From Paracoccus yibinensis (GTDB lineage Bacteria > Pseudomonadota > Alphaproteobacteria > Rhodobacterales > Rhodobacteraceae), in assembly GCF_030846195.1 (NCBI RefSeq), contig NZ_JAVCWH010000019.1, positions 1 through 39,215 on the forward strand: DNA of 39,215 nt, given 5' to 3'. Shown here one piece after another: positions 17,541-28,122 of this stretch. Each line of letters begins with the position of its first letter. Position 1 is the stretch's first letter. The notes under the pieces are model-generated. The model was not told the DNA's origin, made no database searches, and saw only the letters and a list, made by a program, of their open reading frames with translations. A program made the position numbers and the translations under genes.

Positions 17541-20521
17541 CTATGCCTCCGGAAAAGATGGAGAATTCGTTTCAGGAGCGACGGGCGGCCTGTCTCGCTG
17601 CCGCCTGCGTATCGAGCGAGGCTCTGGAAAAACTGGCCGATGATGACCCGCGCCGCCCCGTCCAGAAGCCGTCCACCCACCGAAGCGACCTTGCCCCCAA
17701 CTGCCGCGACATAGGAATAATGCAGCCGCGTTCCGCCGCTTGGCAGGTCGGACAGCCGGATGACCCCGGTTCCCCCACCCGAACCCAGCCTTCCCGTAAC
17801 GACTCCGGTCAGTGTGACGCTGTTCAGGTGGTCGATGTCGGACAGCCTGACGTCGGCCTCATATTTATCCTTCACGGGGCCGACGCCCAGCGTCACGGTG
17901 GCGGTAAAATGTTCGGGCGACAATTTCCGCACGCCATGCGCGCCGGGAAGGATGGCGGCCAGCGTCTCGGCTTCCAGCAGCATGTGCCAGACCGCTTCAC
18001 GCGGGGCGGAGACGTCAGCCTCACCCTCGCCGGTCAGCGCCCGCTCGCCCGGTTTCGCCTTGGCCTGCAGAGGCCTGGTGATTGGCTTTGATGGCGGACG
18101 TTCCTCCGCTCCGATCATCGCCAGCACCTTGGATGGTGTGATGGGAAGTGTGATGTCTTCGCACGACAGGGCGTCGGCGACGGCATTGGCGATGCAGACG
18201 GGGGTTGACATACAGTTGCCCTCGGCCACGCCCTTGGCGCCCAGAGGCGTGAATGGCGAGGGCGTTTCAAAATGCAGGATCTGGATGTCCGGTGTCTCCA
18301 TGACCGTCGGGATCAGATAGTCGGCGAAGGTCCCGCTTTCGAAGGAGCCGTCCTCGGCATAGACAAATTCCTCGTAAAGTGCGGCACCGACGGCCTGCAG
18401 GAAGGCGCCGCGGACCTGACCGTCCACCATGCCGGGATGCAGGATGCGTCCGCAGTCATGCATTGACACATAGCGGTCGATCCTGACCTGCCCGGACAAC
18501 CGGTCGATCTCGACCCCGCAGAAGTCGAAAATAAACCCATGGCAGAGCGAGGAATTCACCTCGTCCTTCTCGTTCGGCGGAGTGAGTTCCGGAGGTGACC
18601 AGAAGACCGTCTCGCTGATCGCCTGGCCGATGCCCTCGGGCAGGGTGCCGGGCGCCCAATGCGAGGTGCCCGCAAGCCGCCCGAAGGGGATCGCGGCGGC
18701 GGGATTTGCGCAGTCGAACACCTTGCCTCCGGCGAAGCTGATCGCCTCGGGAGCGCAGCCCAACTGCTGTGCGGCCATTGCGGCCAACTTCTCGCGTAGC
18801 CGCTGCGCGGCGAGGCTGACCGCGCCCGCGACAGCGGCGGCAAAGCGGCTGGAATAGTTGCCCGCCGCAATGGACCAGGGGTCGCGGCTGGTATCAACGT
18901 CCACGATGGCGCGAATGTCGCTGATCGGCAGGCCCAGAATGTCGCCCACCACCTGCGCAAGCACCGTCCGGTGGCCCTGCCCCTGCGGAACCGAAGCAGT
19001 CTTGACCGTCACCGCACCCATCGGATCGACGGTGATTGTGCCGACTGCCTGCGCCCCGTTCTTCGGGCCCACCTTCGCCCGCTGGTCTGGGGTCAGGACC
19101 GTGGTGATATAGCCCATGTTCGAGACCGAAGGCTCGATCGCCACACAATAGCCGATGCCGTAAAGCCGCCCCTCGGCTCGCGCCGCGTCCCGCAGGGCAA
19201 GAAGCTTGTCCAGTTTTCCTGCATGCGCGGCGGTATAGAGGGCCTTGCTGTAATCCCCAGAGTCCAGCAAGGCGCCCGTCGCGGTGCGATATGGAAAGGC
19301 ACCTGTTGGGACCAGGTTGCGGCGGATCAGTTCCAGCCGGTCAATTCCCAGTTCCAGAGCGATTTTGTGGACCAGCCGTTCCAAAGCAAAATAGACCTGC
19401 GGCCCGCCAAAACCGCGGTTCAGCCCTGTCGGGGTCTTGTTTGTCAGCACAACTCGGTTGCGGATCGACACGTTGCGGATGGCATAGGCACCGGTCATGT
19501 TCCCGTGCATCCGGTAAAGCGTGGCCGGTTCGGGCGCGCGCAGATGGGCGCCGCAATCCTCGACCTGATCCCAATCGAGCGCTTGAATGCGCCCTTTCTT
19601 ATCTACAGCAGCCGAAAGTGTTGTTACCCGGTTGGTCGCCGATACCGAGGCCGACAGATGCTCCAGCCGATCCTCGATCCACTTCACGGGGCAGCCTGCG
19701 ACCCTGGCCGCGACACCCGCGAGAATGATATAGGGGAACACCCCCTGCTTAACTCCAAACGATCCGCCACTATCCGGTGGCGTCCTCAGTCGCAGCCGGT
19801 TTCCCGGCACCTTGAGCGACCGCGCGATCACCGTATGAATCGAAAACGGACCCTGAAAATTCGCCGTGATGTCGAACATATCTTCGGACGGCAGGTATTC
19901 CGCAACGACGCCGTAACACTCCATCGGCGTGCAAGAATTACGGGGATAGGCGACTGAAATCGACACCCGGTGCGCAGCCTCTGCAAAGGCAAGCTCGGGA
20001 TCGCCGTAGCGGAAGCTGCGGTCCGAGATCAGGTTGCCCTCGAGCGATGGGTGTAGCACCTCGGCCTCCGGGGCGAGCGCCTCCATCGGATCGACCACGG
20101 CGGGCAGGGTCTCGTATTCGACGCGGATCAGGTCGACCGCATCCTCGGCCACATAGCGGTCCAGGGCCACCACCATGGCGACCGGCTCTCCGACATAGCG
20201 GACGCGGTCGCGGGCCATCGGCCAGGCCTCGACATCCGCTTTCACACCCACTGTCATCGACCGGGTCAGCGCCGCGACATCATCTCCTGTCAGGACTGCA
20301 ACGACGCCGGGCAGCGCGCGAGCGTCTTCGGTATCGATGGAGATAATCTTAGCATGGGCCTGACCCGCCCTTAAAAAGGCGATGTGTCGGGTGTCTTTTC
20401 GTTGCGGTAGATCATCCAGGTATCGCCCGTTCCCGGTCAGCAGCGTCGCATCCTCGACACGCGCGACGCTCTGACCGACCAGCGTTCCTGCATCACCGAC
20501 AAGAGATGTCGTGTGTAACAA
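17537..20521 (-). CDS. hmfA: 2-furoyl-CoA dehydrogenase-type molybdopterin subunit fused to a CoxG/SRPBCC domain (HmfA-like)
   Basis: 994 residues. Residues 1 to about 800 are the molybdopterin-binding catalytic subunit of the xanthine dehydrogenase family, with GRYLDDLP near the N-terminus, LNRGFGGPQ, QGQGHRTVLAQ and the catalytic Glu at about 767 (GAKGVAEGN). The CO-dehydrogenase active-site loop with its Cys is absent. Residues from about 828 (GEGEADVSAPREAVW) to 975 form a CoxG/SRPBCC domain, ending in a basic tail (LLKRILHLFRRHR) that may touch the membrane. The enzyme would hydroxylate furoyl-CoA at C5. CoxG is normally a separate membrane recruitment protein. Start is TTG 20521 with GGGAGGA nine bases upstream; no in-frame ATG is better. 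Confidence 0.85.
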   Translation of the reverse strand: MLHTTSLVGDAGTLVGQSVARVEDATLLTGNGRYLDDLPQRKDTRHIAFLRAGQAHAKIISIDTEDARALPGVVAVLTGDDVAALTRSMTVGVKADVEAWPMARDRVRYVGEPVAMVVALDRYVAEDAVDLIRVEYETLPAVVDPMEALAPEAEVLHPSLEGNLISDRSFRYGDPELAFAEAAHRVSISVAYPRNSCTPMECYGVVAEYLPSEDMFDITANFQGPFSIHTVIARSLKVPGNRLRLRTPPDSGGSFGVKQGVFPYIILAGVAARVAGCPVKWIEDRLEHLSASVSATNRVTTLSAAVDKKGRIQALDWDQVEDCGAHLRAPEPATLYRMHGNMTGAYAIRNVSIRNRVVLTNKTPTGLNRGFGGPQVYFALERLVHKIALELGIDRLELIRRNLVPTGAFPYRTATGALLDSGDYSKALYTAAHAGKLDKLLALRDAARAEGRLYGIGYCVAIEPSVSNMGYITTVLTPDQRAKVGPKNGAQAVGTITVDPMGAVTVKTASVPQGQGHRTVLAQVVGDILGLPISDIRAIVDVDTSRDPWSIAAGNYSSRFAAAVAGAVSLAAQRLREKLAAMAAQQLGCAPEAISFAGGKVFDCANPAAAIPFGRLAGTSHWAPGTLPEGIGQAISETVFWSPPELTPPNEKDEVNSSLCHGFIFDFCGVEIDRLSGQVRIDRYVSMHDCGRILHPGMVDGQVRGAFLQAVGAALYEEFVYAEDGSFESGTFADYLIPTVMETPDIQILHFETPSPFTPLGAKGVAEGNCMSTPVCIANAVADALSCEDITLPITPSKVLAMIGAEERPPSKPITRPLQAKAKPGERALTGEGEADVSAPREAVWHMLLEAETLAAILPGAHGVRKLSPEHFTATVTLGVGPVKDKYEADVRLSDIDHLNSVTLTGVVTGRLGSGGGTGVIRLSDLPSGGTRLHYSYVAAVGGKVASVGGRLLDGAARVIIGQFFQSLARYAGGSETGRPSLLKRILHLFRRHR

Positions 20522-20580
20522 TCCTGCATTCCTCCCATGGCCGAGGCGTGAACCTCGGTCTTCTCAGAAGGATGCAGGTT

Positions 20581-20616
20581 GCCCGCGGACCAGACGATAC
20601 CGTACTGTCCGCGGGC
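20581..20616. promoter_or_regulatory. Perfect inverted repeat in the hmfA leader
   Basis: GCCCGCGGA (20581-20589) and TCCGCGGGC (20608-20616) form a 9-bp perfect stem with an 18-base spacer, which itself contains the near-palindrome ACGATACCGT. It lies in the 118 bp between the AraC-type gene and hmfA. It could terminate the regulator transcript, attenuate hmfA or bind a regulator. No U-run follows on the minus strand, so a classical terminator for araC is unlikely. Confidence 0.45.
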
Positions 20617-20639
20617 TTACCCAGTTGTCTCATTTTTTA

Positions 20640-21479
20640 CTATTCAGCGACCGCGCTGCGCCAAGTGGTCGGATAGCTGCCAGCATGATCGTGGAAGAAG
20701 CGCGAGAAGTGTGCGGGGGCGGAGAAGCCTAGGTCGTCGCTGATCGACAGCATCTTCGCATTCGGCTGCGAAACAATGGAAATCGCCCTCTCGATCCGCA
20801 CTGCATTGGCGTAGAGTTTCGGGGGGATGCCGATACAATCCTCAAACATGCGGTAAAGATGCGCGCGGGAAACTCCGACTTTCCGCGTCAGAGTGCCGAT
20901 GTCGCTATAGATCGCGGGCTCTTGCGAGATCAGCGACAGGGCACGCCGCACGGGGGGCAGCAGCGAGCTGCCCCGGGCAAGCTCCCTCAGCGACCGACGC
21001 AATGTCTGCTGATCAGCAAGGGTGCGCACGAGATGCATCATTAGCTGTGACAAGCAGGCCACGTGTTCGGCTGTCTGGACAGGATGTAGCACCATCAGTT
21101 GCGCCAGTTCCTGTACATAGGAGCGGGCCGTCCGATCGAGCAGGACATGGTTTCCCGAAAAAATCTGCGTGTTGGGCATATATTGCCAGTCGAGGCAGTA
21201 CGATGCCAGCCACGCGGGCTCGATGAAGAAAGCGAGGATGATGGTGGGGGGCTTCTTCGGGTCGTGTACATAGGAATGAGGCTCCCATGCGTTCATGACG
21301 ACGCCGAGTGTATCGGTCAGTTCGACATTTACACTGCGCACCTCGAAAAAGGTGTCGGCTCCCTCAGCTTTCACCAAAAAGTGGACATGGTGGTGCGCAT
21401 GCCGAACCAGCGGGCGGTCCATGTCGAGCAGGCACACGCGCCCGAACTCTCCCCGAATGACACGCAAGGCGTTGGACAA
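20640..21479 (-). CDS. AraC-family transcriptional regulator
   Basis: About 279 residues. An N-terminal cupin-like AraC_binding domain (VRHAHHHVHFLVKAEGADTF) is followed by the paired helix-turn-helix domain (DIGTLTRKVGVSRAHLYRMF and SISDDLGFSAPAHFSRFFHD). It is the likely activator of the downstream furoate-type operon, whose first gene starts 118 bp away on the same strand. I place the start at TTG 21479, preceded by AAGGGGG, because LSNALRVIRGEFGRV is where such regulators usually begin. The frame is open another 20 codons to TTG 21539, towards the IS30 remnant. No ATG start exists in the first 39 codons. Confidence 0.85.
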   Translation of the reverse strand: MSNALRVIRGEFGRVCLLDMDRPLVRHAHHHVHFLVKAEGADTFFEVRSVNVELTDTLGVVMNAWEPHSYVHDPKKPPTIILAFFIEPAWLASYCLDWQYMPNTQIFSGNHVLLDRTARSYVQELAQLMVLHPVQTAEHVACLSQLMMHLVRTLADQQTLRRSLRELARGSSLLPPVRRALSLISQEPAIYSDIGTLTRKVGVSRAHLYRMFEDCIGIPPKLYANAVRIERAISIVSQPNAKMLSISDDLGFSAPAHFSRFFHDHAGSYPTTWRSAVAE

Positions 21480-21557
21480 TTCTCGCCCCCTTTTCCGCTG
21501 CCAGCGCGGATATGTAGTTAATTCGTGTGGCAAATGCAATGAACCTGCTGGCTTTCC

Positions 21558-21884
21558 TTAATTGCCACGGCGGCTGGCAACGCATGTCAGTCGACCCTGG
21601 ACGCGATAGCTAAAATGCGACTTCGGTTGCCGAGAAAGTTTCTCCCTGCGGTACCGGCGTCCGAGCAGGTTGGCCTTGAACACCTCGGCGGGAGTGCGGA
21701 AGCCCAGACACTTGCGCGGCGTGGCGTTCAGGCCGGCGCAGAGCTGGCGGAGTTCCTCCTGTGAGAGCGAGTTCGGATCGGTGTCGCGACAAAGCCACGA
21801 CGCAGTCGCGCCGTGAAGCTGAAAAACCGACTTTGCCAAGTCGATACCGATGACTGTAACCTTTTCCACGGATACCTCCTCCAT
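21558..21884 (-). pseudogene. Chimeric ORF: IS110 transposase N-terminus joined in frame to IS30 transposase C-terminus
   Basis: From GTG 21869 (or ATG 21884) the frame encodes VEKVTVIGIDLAKSVFQLHG, the first strand and catalytic Asp of the DEDD domain of IS110 transposases. Near 21800 it switches without a frame break to RDTDPNSLSQEELRQLCAGL then NATPRKCLGFRTPAEVFKAN, the C-terminus of IS30 transposases. Neither half can be catalytic. AGGAGG precedes the start, so the fusion could be translated as a roughly 103-109-residue protein. Confidence 0.7.
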
Positions 21885-22560
21885 GCTGGTGCTTTGCAAC
21901 ATCACCATCTTGGCACATCGCGATGCCGTTTAGGGGTGAGGTATCCACACCATCAATGCCCAAACTGGCGGCGATGCGCGATAACGTCGGGGCGGAACAA
22001 GATGCTGAGTTCCGGCGCAAACTTGGGCGGCGGGCGCTTGCGCAACCGATATCCCCGGCGGCGTCGGCGGCCGGAGGGCAGGTGGCGCCACAGCTCACCT
22101 CGACGACCACCCTCTGAATAGATGTGTTGATAGATCGTCTCCTGGCATACCCGGCGCGAGGCACCTTCGTAACGCATCCAGCCGGCGATCTGCTCGGGGG
22201 TCCAGCCAGAGCGAAGGCAACGCTCGACCTGGTCGCGCAGCCCGGGATCTCGCACCAGCTTGCGCTGCCGTGTCCGTCGCCCATCCGAATAGCTTTGCGC
22301 CACAACGCACCAGTAGCCGCTGAGCTTCGGGATCTCGCTGTCGTGGAAATGATTGCGGCGCAGCTCGCGGAAGATCGTCGAGCGGTGCCGGCCGAGCCTG
22401 CGCGCCATCTCGTCAGGGCTCAGCTTCATCTGCCGCCAGCGCTCGATCTTGCGGCGTTCCGAGAGGAAAAGGTGGGAAAACCGAACCTTCATTCCTATGG
22501 TCCTTCCATGGCTCAACCCATTGTTGAGCACAGAAAGTCGCATTTCAGGATAGCGCGTCC
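21599..22560 (-). mobile_element. IS30-family element, defective, invaded by an IS110-family 5' end
   Basis: Imperfect terminal inverted repeats are visible. The left end (21599-21623) reads GGACGCGATAGCTAAAATGC then GACTT. The right end, read inward from 22560, is GGACGCGCTATCCTGAAATG then CGACTT. Between them lie the N-terminal third of an IS30 transposase, about 150 bp of an IS110-family left end with its start codon, and the C-terminal piece of the IS30 transposase. At 962 bp the middle of the IS30 transposase is missing. The simplest history is insertion of IS110 followed by a deletion that removed most of both genes. Confidence 0.75.
21953..22492 (-). pseudogene. IS30-family transposase, N-terminal fragment
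   Basis: From ATG 22492 the frame starts MKVRFSHLFLSERRKIERWR and carries the IS30 helix-turn-helix (LSPDEMARRLGRHRSTIFRE) and the conserved GWTPEQIAGWM and VCQETIYQHIY blocks. It stops at TGA 21953 exactly where the IS30 sequence (IAHRRQFGH) meets the IS110 left end. The catalytic DDE core is gone. The open frame extends upstream past the terminal repeat, but that part is not transposase. Confidence 0.85.
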
Positions 22561-22682
22561 CGCGGCTATACCGCTCTGGCACCTAGCGGGTATTATGGAG
22601 GAGGCAGAAAAGGATGAGCTGTCGCCGCGGCACAGATGACATCCAACGAGTACGGCTATTATCCCGCCCCCTGCCCTTCTTA

Positions 22683-24334
<1,652 letters not shown>

Positions 24335-24338
<4 letters not shown>

Positions 24339-25858
24339 GGCTGCTCTTCTTTCCCGTTCAGAACGTCCTGAAATGCCTCAATTAGCTTCTGCTTGAGAAT
24401 TTTCCCGTTGGGCGACATCGGTAGCGCGGTCGCAACGATGATGCGCGACGGGCGCTTGTAGGCTGACAGCCGTTCGGCGGCATGTGCCCGCAGTTCCGCT
24501 TCGCACAGGCGGGCGGGGTCTTCGGTCTGGCAAAAGGCCAGTACCTCTTCGTTGCCACCTTCGATCCGGCGGCCGATTACTGCAGTCTGGATGACGCGGG
24601 GGTGATCGTTCAAGGCCGCCTCGACCTCGGGCGGGTAGACGTTGAAGCCGCCTCGGATGATCAGTTCGCGCGCCCGTCCAGCAACATGTAGGTTGCCCGC
24701 CGCATCGAACCGGCCTAGATCGCCGGTGCAAAGGAATCCTTCATCGTCGAAGGAGGCGGCGGTAGCTTTCGGATTGCGGAAGTAGCCTGGCATGACATGC
24801 GGGCCGCGGGTCTGGATCTCGCCCACGCCGTCGGCTCCAACGTCGCGCAGGCGCAGATCCACCCCCGGCAGCGCCGGACCCACGCTGACATCAGGCACTC
24901 CAATGGGGTTGTTGGTCAGCGTCACGCCCGCTGTCGTTTCGGTCATGCCATAGCCGTTCTGCAGCGGCACACCATAGAAATCTTCCGCACGCCGTTTCCA
25001 ATCGGGATCCAGCGGGGCGGCCCCCGATGACACATAGCGCAGCCGGCTTGGCGGCAATCGGTCGATGCCGCGCGCCGCGGCCTCCTCCATGATCAGCGCA
25101 TGCATCTGCGGAACCGCCGGCAGGACGCTGACACCCGCCTGAAGCGCGTCCACCACTGCCCCGGCCGAAAAGCGCGGGAACAGCCACAGCTGCGCGCCCG
25201 CAGCTATCGACGCGATCATCATCGAGGTCAGGCCGAAGACATGCGTGATCGGCAGCGCGCCCAGGATCAGATCCTGCGGCGCCATCTCCCGCATGCGGGC
25301 CGAAGTCTGACCGCCGAACAGCAGATTTCCGTGGGACAGCATTACCCCTTTGGGCATTCCGGTCGAGCCGGTCGTGTACAGAATTACCGCCACCTGCGCC
25401 GCATCCGGCAACACGGGTTCCGGCACGGCCTCGAGCCGGGTCGCGCTGATCGCGACTGTGCCCAGCGGGGTATCCCACGTGGTGGCTGCCGCCGCGTCGC
25501 CATGTGCCTGCGCCTGGGGCGAGACATTCGACAGATACACGGTCAGCCGTGGATCCGTGTGCTGTGCGATGCGCAGCAGTTCCAGGCCTGTCATTCGCGC
25601 GTTCACCGGGACCGCAACCGCATCCAGGTGCGAGGCTGCCTGGATCATGCCGATCAGCGCGGCGCAGTTCTCGGCCACGATAAGCAGCCGGTCGCCCGCC
25701 CCCAGGCCACAGGCCGCCAGGTCGGCGGCCAGCTGCCGGGCGATCGCGGCCAGTTCGGAATAGGTGAAGCGGCGGCCGTCATGGTCGCACAGCGCCGGCG
25801 CATTTGGGCGGGCATCGGCCTGCGTCGTAAGCAGATGATGGATGCGCATTGTGGTCAT
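24335..25858 (-). CDS. Acyl-CoA ligase (PimA-like position)
   Basis: 507 residues, AMP-forming adenylating family. Motifs are YTTGSTGMPKGVMLSHGNLL, NGYGMTETTAGVTL, TGDLGRFDAAGNLHVAGR, the hinge RELIIRGGFNVYPPEVE and the catalytic Lys in SPNGKILKQKL. It should activate the imported carboxylic acid for the beta-oxidation enzymes encoded upstream. In the pim operon the equivalent is a dicarboxylate-CoA ligase. Substrate specificity cannot be read by eye, and fatty or alicyclic acids remain possible. GGAGGAG lies before ATG 25858, and ATGA overlaps link it to both neighbours. Confidence 0.85.
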
Positions 25859-26694
25859 TGGTTGGTCTCCTCCTCCTGGTCCTCGACCAGCCGCGGGGGC
25901 GTGCCGCGTCCGAAGTCGGGCACGGTACGGTCAAGCCGGGCCCGGATCCCGGCAGCGGCCTCGGGCAATGCCAAGGCATCAGCCATAGCGTCCCGCTCGC
26001 ACTGCATCTGCGCGTCAAATTCGCCCGCGTAGGCGTTGGCCAGAAGGCGCTTGATGGCGGCCTGCGCCTCGGCAGGACCCTGTGCAAGGCGCGCGGCCAG
26101 CTGGGCGGCGTTGGCATTTGCCTGGCCTGACGCACACAGATCGGTCACCACCCCCATCCCCGCCAGTACCGGCGCAGCAATCGGATCGCCAGTCAGGCAC
26201 AGGCGCGCGGCCAGCGACGCGGGCACCCGCCGTGCCAGAGACGCGGTCAGCCCCCCGTCCGGCACCAGTCCGACCCGGACATAGGCGGCGGCAAAGCTTG
26301 CGTCGTCGGAGGCCACCAGCAGATCGCAGGCCAGTGCGATGGAGAAGCCTGCGCCTGCGGCCCCGCCCTCGACTGCGGCGATCACCGGGCGGGGACAGGC
26401 GCGGATGGCGCGGATGGTGGCGTGCAAATCCTCGATCCGCGTGCGGCGCTCCTCCTGACTCAGAGCGGCGCGTTCGGCCAGGGCGTTGAGATCGCCTCCG
26501 GCGCAGAAATAGCCGTTCGCGCCGGTCAGCACGACCGCGCCAAAACGGTCGTCCGCCGCCGCCCGATCCAGCGCCGCACGCAGATCCGCATACATGGCGG
26601 GTGACAGGGCATTGCGGCGCTGCGGGTTGGAGAGGGTGACCAGCAGGTGATCGCTGTGGTCCTGGACCACGGCCCGGGCTTCGGCGGTTATCAC
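25855..26694 (-). CDS. Enoyl-CoA hydratase/isomerase family protein (PaaG/PimE-like)
   Basis: 279 residues, crotonase fold. The first crotonase Glu is replaced by Ser118 (GAGFSIALACD) and the second by a Tyr/Ala region (AAAYVRVGLVPDGG). An Asp at about 146 (VPDGG) is kept, as in PaaG-type delta3-delta2 isomerases. An isomerase role on unsaturated intermediates is therefore more likely than hydration, which the PimF-like fusion protein can already do. It starts at GTG 26694 in a GTGA overlap with the thioesterase stop; no nearby in-frame ATG competes. A Glu-rich tail (EDQEEETNQ) ends the protein. Confidence 0.82.
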   Translation of the reverse strand: MITAEARAVVQDHSDHLLVTLSNPQRRNALSPAMYADLRAALDRAAADDRFGAVVLTGANGYFCAGGDLNALAERAALSQEERRTRIEDLHATIRAIRACPRPVIAAVEGGAAGAGFSIALACDLLVASDDASFAAAYVRVGLVPDGGLTASLARRVPASLAARLCLTGDPIAAPVLAGMGVVTDLCASGQANANAAQLAARLAQGPAEAQAAIKRLLANAYAGEFDAQMQCERDAMADALALPEAAAGIRARLDRTVPDFGRGTPPRLVEDQEEETNQ

Positions 26695-27113
26695 GCGTCA
26701 CCTGCCGGGGCAGTGACCCGCTTGAAGACGCCGCTGGCCGTCGCGATCAGCGTGCCGTCTTCGTGAACCAGTTCGCCTGCCAAGAACAGCAGGCTGCGCC
26801 CACCGCCGACGATGCGGCCAGTCGCCGTGACCTCACCCTGCCGGCCCGCGCCCACGAAATCGATGTTGAGCGAGATCGTGAGGAACGGGCGTCGACCGCT
26901 GTCGTCCAGCGTCAGGCTGGCAGTAGCGCCGCAGGCGTTGTCAAGCAGCATCGCTGCGATGCCGCCGTGCAGCACGCCGTGGCGGTTGGTGTGCCGGTCG
27001 TCCACCACCAATCGGCATCGCGCGCGGCGGTCAGATTGGCCGACGTCCAGCACATAGCCGACCAGACGCTGCGCGCCGGTTTCGGCCATGATGATGCCGG
27101 GCGCCTCGCTCAT
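26691..27113 (-). CDS. PaaI-type hotdog-fold thioesterase
   Basis: 140 residues with the hotdog signature NRHGVLHGGIAAMLLDNACG, in which the HGG turn leads into the central helix carrying Asp. These enzymes hydrolyse acyl- or aryl-CoA in the cytoplasm. In catabolic operons they usually rescue CoA from dead-end thioesters. ATG 27113 overlaps the stop of the acyl-CoA dehydrogenase in ATGA; a TTG nine bases earlier has no advantage. The last bases overlap the next gene in GTGA, so the product is probably translated by coupling. Confidence 0.88.
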   Translation of the reverse strand: MSEAPGIIMAETGAQRLVGYVLDVGQSDRRARCRLVVDDRHTNRHGVLHGGIAAMLLDNACGATASLTLDDSGRRPFLTISLNIDFVGAGRQGEVTATGRIVGGGRSLLFLAGELVHEDGTLIATASGVFKRVTAPAGDA

Positions 27114-28108
27114 GCCGCACAAACCGCGATGAAGCGTTCCAAGTGATGGTCGCTATCGCCAAAGCGGGCGTCGGCAGCCAGCAGGCGGCGGGCCATTGGG
27201 GCCAGTTCGTATTCTTCGGTCATGCCGATGCCGCCATGCAGCTGGATCGTTTCCTCGGCGACAAGGCGGGCGGTGAGGCCCACCAGTGACTTCGTTGCGG
27301 CGACATGGCGGTCCCGATCGGGGCCGTCCAGGTTTCCGGCCAGGTTCCAGACAGCGGACCGCGCCTGCTCGACCTCGGTCAGCAGATCGGCCATGCGGTG
27401 CTGGATCGCCTGAAAAGATCCGATGGGGCGTCCGAACTGCTTGCGGGTCTTGAGGTAGTCGGTCGTCAGATCGACCGCCTTTTCCATCACCCCGAGGGCA
27501 TCGGCGCACAGCGCAAGAATCGCCGCCGCCAGCGGGCGGTCCAGCAAGTCCGCATCGCCGATGCGGCGGGCGGAAACGTCCTTCAGCGACACCTCGGCCG
27601 CACGGCCACCGTCCATCAAGGCATAGCTGCGCAGGCTCAGACCCTCGGCCCCCGCTTTCACCAGGTAAAGGCCGTCGGTCGCGCGCACGATCAGATGCGT
27701 CGCGTCCTCAGCACCCTGGACCATCGACTTCTCGCCAGTCAGCCGGCCATCGGTGGCGGTCGTGGCAATCGTGCCCTCGTATCTCTGACCAGGTTCGTCA
27801 AGTGCGACGGCAATGCGGGCCTCGCCCCCAGCGGCTGCTTCGGCCAGATCTCGCTCTCCGGCGGCGGACAGAATGCCCGCGCCCAGGACGACGCTGTTCA
27901 GTAGCGGCGTTACGGTGCCGGCGCGACCCAGGGTGCGGAACACCATCAGGATGTCCGGCCCGGTGCCGCCGAAGCCGCCGGCATCTTCCGTCATCAGCGC
28001 GGCACCTGCGCCCAGTTCGAACAGGGCGGCGGCGTCAGTGCTGCGTTCCAGCGTCCGGGCCAGGCTGTCGCCCAGCATGGTCTGTTCCTCGGTAAAGCCA
28101 AAGTCCAT
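27110..28108 (-). CDS. Acyl-CoA dehydrogenase, small subunit type (PimD-like)
   Basis: 332 residues, shorter than a standard 380-residue acyl-CoA dehydrogenase. It has a compressed N-terminal domain (MDFGFTEEQTMLGDSLARTL), a divergent middle domain and a well-kept C-terminal FAD domain (YLKTRKQFGRPIGSFQAIQH and ETIQLHGGIGMTEEYELAPM). It lies 14 bases after a second, full-length dehydrogenase gene. Paired large/small dehydrogenases of this kind form heteromers, as proposed for PimC/PimD acting on pimeloyl-CoA and in steroid side-chain degradation. Reduced FAD would pass electrons to ETF and then to the ETF-QO encoded at the end of the operon. Confidence 0.87.
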   Translation of the reverse strand: MDFGFTEEQTMLGDSLARTLERSTDAAALFELGAGAALMTEDAGGFGGTGPDILMVFRTLGRAGTVTPLLNSVVLGAGILSAAGERDLAEAAAGGEARIAVALDEPGQRYEGTIATTATDGRLTGEKSMVQGAEDATHLIVRATDGLYLVKAGAEGLSLRSYALMDGGRAAEVSLKDVSARRIGDADLLDRPLAAAILALCADALGVMEKAVDLTTDYLKTRKQFGRPIGSFQAIQHRMADLLTEVEQARSAVWNLAGNLDGPDRDRHVAATKSLVGLTARLVAEETIQLHGGIGMTEEYELAPMARRLLAADARFGDSDHHLERFIAVCAA

Positions 28109-28122
28109 CAGCCGATCCCCCC

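Noticed and set aside
16210..20521. 4-hydroxybenzoyl-CoA reductase (HcrABC) identity for the molybdenum enzyme
   Set aside because: The FAD subunit lacks the additional [4Fe-4S] insertion, and ligase plus crotonase order fits hmf better.
17537..20521. Aerobic CO dehydrogenase CoxL identity suggested by the CoxG domain
   Set aside because: The Cys-containing active-site loop of true CoxL is not visible, and no CoxDEF genes follow.
20617..20640. T-run next to the hmfA-leader inverted repeat as a Rho-independent terminator
   Set aside because: The T-run lies on the wrong side for minus-strand transcription and about 15 bases from the stem for plus-strand transcription, where there is no gene to terminate.
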